Source of the DNA: Crossaster papposus
Taxonomy: Eukaryota > Echinodermata > Asteroidea > Velatida > Solasteridae
Assembly: GCA_037893245.1 (NCBI GenBank)
Contig: JBAIAA010000509.1
Location: 682,001-746,000 of the forward strand
Direction of reading: 5' to 3'
Length of the DNA: 64,000 nucleotides
Part shown: positions 35,801 to 41,800 of the stretch, in pieces
Numbering within the stretch: position 1 is the stretch's first letter
Layout of the letters: each line of letters opens with the position of its first letter
The notes under the pieces: model-generated
The model's input: the letters and a program-made list of their open reading frames with translations, nothing else
Told to the model about the DNA's origin: nothing
Databases searched by the model: none
Made by a program: the position numbers and the translations under genes

Positions 35801-38800
35801 CCAGCTCCACAAAAAAAGGGTATTAAGTCGCGCTGTGCATTATCATGTACATGTAATGGCTCGCTTAACGTAAGAGGGTGAACATTTCATCAAAAAGAGA
35901 TTTTCATTTTTGTTTTCATGAATGACATCTTTAATACCTACAGTTTCAGGTTTCATTCACAGTAATGTTGATTTTGATGAATAAATTGAAGAAAAAAAAC
36001 TAAACATTTATACTTTCAAAGCTATTTCAAAGCCTGTTTTCTCAGTGGTGTAATTTAAACTTTAAGAAAGTAATGAATATGCAAACATGTCATATCTCTA
36101 GAATGGAAGGGGCTATATTGAGCTCTATTATATACACCAAATGAATTACATTGTGGGCTTCCCAGTCGTGTATAACTCAATTTCACTTTTTTGCAACATA
36201 CCGGTAGTACCCATTTTTGTGCAGTGGGTCACAAATGTGCTGAAAATTGCCTGTGGTCATCTACAGTGTAGTGGTATTGGCTTGATTATATTTGGCAATG
36301 CACACAATTTCATTTGAAAATTTTGGTTTTTGTCTTGGGCCCAGTATTCAAATCATCCTGAAGAGGTCCTACAGTGTACAAAATGGCAGTGTTCTAGTCT
36401 TACAAAATGAATTTGGTTTTTAAACAAAAAATACATGTGAAAGAATAAATTAAAGGAGAGTGATTAAGCCAAACAACCCTTTACGGGGAGTTATTGATAA
36501 GTTAGTGGCTGAAGAAGATGAGCTACTGTATACAGTTTTCAGTGAATTTGCATGCAGTCCAACAAGTCCAACTTGAAAGTGTGAAAAGTGTCACACTATC
36601 ACCAGGGCCTACTACGCTGTTCTCGCTGTTCTCCTGAAACAGCTACGGAAGACAATGCTCCAGCCGACATGTCCACAGTGGTCATGGCTGCCATCCATGG
36701 TCGAACATCCACCCTATTCTCCTGATAGGCACCCTCTAACTACTAACTATTATTTTAAGTAGAAAGAGCTCGTTGGTAATCATTTTGCCACAGATTTAGG
36801 CGTCAATGATGCTGTGGACTACTTCCAGGGGGTCTACACAGCTTCTAAACAGAAGGGATCTGTACCAGATGCTCCATAACCGCTAGACTAATGTTGAACA
36901 AATAAATGTCTTTGATTTTCTTAAACTGACTGCTTCTACCGGTACCTTAGGAAACAAACTTATCAATCACCCCTCGTGTCGTGTACCAGTAGACCAAACA
37001 AGTGACTACCCTCTCAGCCATGCCCCTCTTTTCAAAATCAGGAGTGCCTACAGCCCACTGGCGCGGCACAGTGCTAACAAAATTTGCACCAAATCCTGAC
37101 TTTTCCTTTGAGGAATCCGATTCCCAGGACTGAAAACAAACACCGGCTAGTCACAGGCAGGTTTTGTGTGGGAATATACTCGGGGCCTTTTCCCTGGCAC
37201 ACACCACACTCTCTTCAGTGACAAGTCCGCAGGCATGAGGGGGTGGTAAGGAGGGAGAAGAAAGAAAGACAGGAATGCCGGTGAATGAACAGTGAATGTG
37301 TAGGGGGAGTGGTAGAAATAAACACCACGGCATGTTAATACAAATGTAGTTGAGGTTAGTGAGTGGTACCTGGTAGGGCAGTGCATCGGAACCAACGTAC
37401 TACTAATATTAGGAACCGATTGTGGTTCGAGTACCCGAAACTAAATGTACACGTACCGGTATGCATTACCTAACTTTTCAGGCAATGACAAATAAAGGGT
37501 TCTGAATGCCAATTATTTGCGGGGAATTTTTTTAATTGAGACAGATTTATGTTTGCAATTTAGGCCGACTCTGCAAAAGCTGTAGACTTTATTTTACATG
37601 TTGGCCTACACACTTGCATCTTGCTGCACCGATGTGTTTAGTATACATGTAATGTGCGGACCTTCACTCACTTTTAATCTTTAACAGTTTGGAGATTTAA
37701 ATGTTATGGTTTCTGGTACCATACATACACTGGTACATGTACTAGGCTTGGACGGTATTGCCTTTTACTATACCGGGATACCGTGACAAAAAAAACCGCG
37801 GTATTCGGTAATACCGAGGTGTTATGTTAAGTGGGTATTACGTCATTATTATCAACCCAAACAAATTACAGCGATCACTGCATGCTACGTCGAACCGGCA
37901 AACCACGTAATTGCATCTTCATGGCAAATTCTTCAACACCTAAGATTCATTATCAGTCTTTATATTTGTAAAAATGTATCACTGTGATGGATTATTGAAA
38001 ATTAAAAGCTTACTTTTTGTGGAATCATTGTTTGAGTTTGTAAAGTCATTGATATGTCTATCAAAGAAATGCCGATTGTTAGCGACCGATGCCCAGTCGT
38101 AATGCCCATGCACTGCACCGGCACACTGCGAACTTGCTTCCCACGATCATGCTAGCTATCAGTTGGTATCCTGCATCAATGGCAGTGATTCATGCCGGCC
38201 ACCAGCGATTCCTACTGCGTGTGCGTTCGCAGCATATGCAGCGGCGATGTACATGTACTGGTACATGTATTATAATATCGCCCTGTTTGCAGGGCGGGCG
38301 TACGACGATACAATCAGAGCAGGCGCCAATAGGAGGCCGTACTGGAGTAATCGGTGTGACGAAACCTTATTTGTGAATGAAAAATGTTCTGGTCGTTGTT
38401 TTAGACGGCCAATCAGATTTGTTTAAAATGACATTAGCTCGCGGCGTGCAAGTCGTGCGTGGGAGAAAAGCACGTGTATTACCTTGTGCATGCTGTGTGT
38501 GGAGTATGCGCTCTTATTGTACCGACATACTATGTACACGCGTACGACTGTACATTGTACAAACACGTGTAGTGACCCAATACGCTATTTGTTTTCGTTT
38601 CGCCTGAGAAGTTGGGAACAAGCAATAGATGACGTGCAATTATAAAAAGTGATTTTTAGTAGTGATATTAACCACGAAGCGAGGTCTGCCATGTTTGATT
38701 CGAGAAAGTGAAGTGGGTGTGGGACTGGGAGCAGCTTTTGGGCCGCATTTAAAAAGTTGTTTGAACTTTCGTCCAGACACTACACACAAAGAAAACCGCA

Positions 38801-41800
38801 AACACGGCGGCGTAATAAGCAAACTTCAAAGGCCTTTCTGGAAGGACGGCTGCTGCTGAAGTATCGGGTTATCAAGTGGAGATTGACAATAACGTCTTAT
38901 CTTTCCACTTGATTGAATGCAGACATGACACTGAATGGAATGAAACATGTGGATCGGGTGTTTCTCTTTCTGTTTGAAAGACTTTTGCGAGGTTCTGAAC
39001 AATATCGCGGTATTGCAATTCCATACCGAGATCACCGGTATTTCGGTTTTTGTAGATCATTAGTACCGACTAGTCGGTAATAAAAAAAAACCGTGACTAT
39101 CCGGTAATACCGAAATACCGTCCAAGCCACATCAACTTACATCATACATTACGTACCATACATAATACATGTACATGTACATGTACCATACATACTGGTG
39201 CAAAATACGGTACCCTCTGGAGACGTGAACACAATGGGGACAATGGGAGTGAAAAAGGTCTCCAAAGGGTAATTTCTATAGATGAATAGGTCTCCACTGG
39301 GAATTTCAGGAATTAGATTTTTTGGATTTTACTTAAATTACTCAAAAACTAGGATTAGGATGTGGGTTAGGGTTAGTGTTTGGGTTAGGGTATAATATAG
39401 GGTATATTGGGTCGAAATTTCAACCCAGGAAAACAATTATGGTTAAAAGGGGAGCATTTTGAAAAACGTGCTCGACTTTCTAACTATTTTGTACACGAGA
39501 ACAAAGCCTATGTCTCCACAGTGATACAAAAATTTGAATGTATGTACATAAAAGCATGTACCATACATACATGTACATGTACCATGTGTACAAATTAATG
39601 CGGTTTTAGCAAACCCCCGTCTGTCGAAGAGACAAACTGAACAACTCGCAACTAAATACTCCTCACTAAATTAAATGCACAAATTTACTTTGTTTTCCAT
39701 GTGTCAATGGACAACTGGCAGCATTTTGTGTTGTTCACTGCAAACAAAATTTAATATGAAGCCATGTTTATAATTACCTTTGGCGATTCAGTTTTCCATC
39801 CTTTTGGAGCGTACTTGGATATCTTGCTCTTCTGGTCTAGAAACTCGTGCTCCCCATCTGTTGCAAAAAGAGAGTCTGAGCTTGAGAGTGATGTACAGAG
39901 AATATTTGGCAAAAAAATAGACTTTGAAAATGACAAAACAATAATCAAATTGTACACAAAGATCTGCAAAACTACATGTGTATGTGTCAAAAGTAAAACA
40001 GATTTATGTTTATGTACCGTAGTACATTTAATTTCCACTGAAAATGACAACATTTTTAACACATATTTTAAAACTACCCTAAAAAAGATGTACAATGTAC
40101 ATCCCGAAATGTTTACAGAGATTATTTCATTTCTAAAGTTTCGTATCTCTTTTCAGAACAGACACAGTCAGGTTTTTCCAAAAAGCTAAGTTCCATTTCA
40201 AAAGGTGAATTATGTGAACCCTAACTCCCTGTAGGGTGTGGAAAATCATATTGAAATTGGAGGATTAAGGATTGTTAGGGTTAACATCAGTATGTGGTTC
40301 TTCTTCACAGTGCAAAAAAACCAAAAAAACAGTTTAGTGATCAGTGATTCTACAGTCTAAAAGCTGGTTCATCAAATCTTTTGGTGCATTGCGTTATAAT
40401 GGATACAATCCATAGGGTTTGTGTGCTATAAAGGGAAATCTCTCTAGACTCAAATTCAGAACAGTCTAAAATTCTAAAATTTTCAACATCACCCTAATTT
40501 GTCTTCTTCTACATGTACATGTACATTTTCTTTCATTATACCCTAACCCAATTTTACCTCTAAACCCCTTTACTGAAGACCCAACGCGCTATGGGGACTC
40601 AAAAATGTCCCCACTACTAGGTCTGTTTTTTCCAAACAAAAGAGCCTGTCCCCACAACTAGGTGGAGGCTTGTACATACTAGCAAACACGAATGCAAATT
40701 TGTGACGCCACAGGGAGTTTTTGCGCTTCAAACTTGCAAAAGTTGAACACATTTCAACTCCAAACTTTAAAGTGAACAAAGAAATTGGCAAGGCGAGACT
40801 CAAACCTGTGACCTCCAGAATACTGGACCGGTGCTCTACAAACATTTCAACTCCGTCAAATTTTAACAGCGAATGCTTCATGACGTCAAATTCGCAACAC
40901 ATTCGCTTTTGCGTGAAGTGTGAACCGGCCATCGACCCAAAGTCCCAGTCACTACTCACCTCGGATGACAGACAGCCAAAAGAACTGAGTTTCCTTGACG
41001 CCAACAAGTAGACAAACTTGCTCAAAGATATCCTGAACTTTAGTTTTGGCCTGGAATGATGAAAGAATATAATGAAATGGGGTGAATTAATGATGTTCAC
41101 ACTGACACAACCATGTACATCAAGTTGTATTGTTCTGGATCATTTTAATTTTTTTATTTTACAATTTGTGGGATTTTCCCATTGTTGGGGTTTTCCTTTT
41201 TTGTGTAATTGTAGTGAAATTTGAAAAACAATTGTGCAATATAGACGTAACATTGACAAGGTGTCAATGTTACATAAACGTCCAAACATGGTCCGAATAA
41301 TACTTTTTTTACTTTAATACCTTTTTATTTTAATTTTCATAATTGGTAAAAAAAAAAATTATATGATTTAAAACCTTCTAAAATATTTCACACACAAATA
41401 TGGATGTTGGTACATAAAATAGTTAAATCAAATGTAATGTACTTTTAACTCTAACCATCCCTAAATACTCCTTGCAAGGTGCAGAATTTCACAGGATTCA
41501 CAGTTGATGCATTGAGGAGTTTGCAGGATTGAGGGTGTTTGGGATTTTGCCACTGGAAGATAATGCAGGATCCAGGTCAAGGCCCAAACTAAATGCGGGA
41601 TGATTTTGCAGGATTGAGGTTATTTGTTACTTTGTTTTTTTCACACTGCTCATGCTCTATGCACATTCTCAATAGAGCTTTAGTCATGGTGTACATGTAA
41701 GTTATGTGTCAAGGATGGGAAACGTTTGCATACCAAGGGTCATGTGTGCAGACCCTTGTTGTAATAGGGCACTTAGCAGCTGTTTGTTCCATGTTTTGTT

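Noticed and set aside
39764..40189. 141-residue plus-strand frame
   Set aside because: It overlaps FERM exon 3 in antisense; the minus-strand exon has the splice sites and homology.
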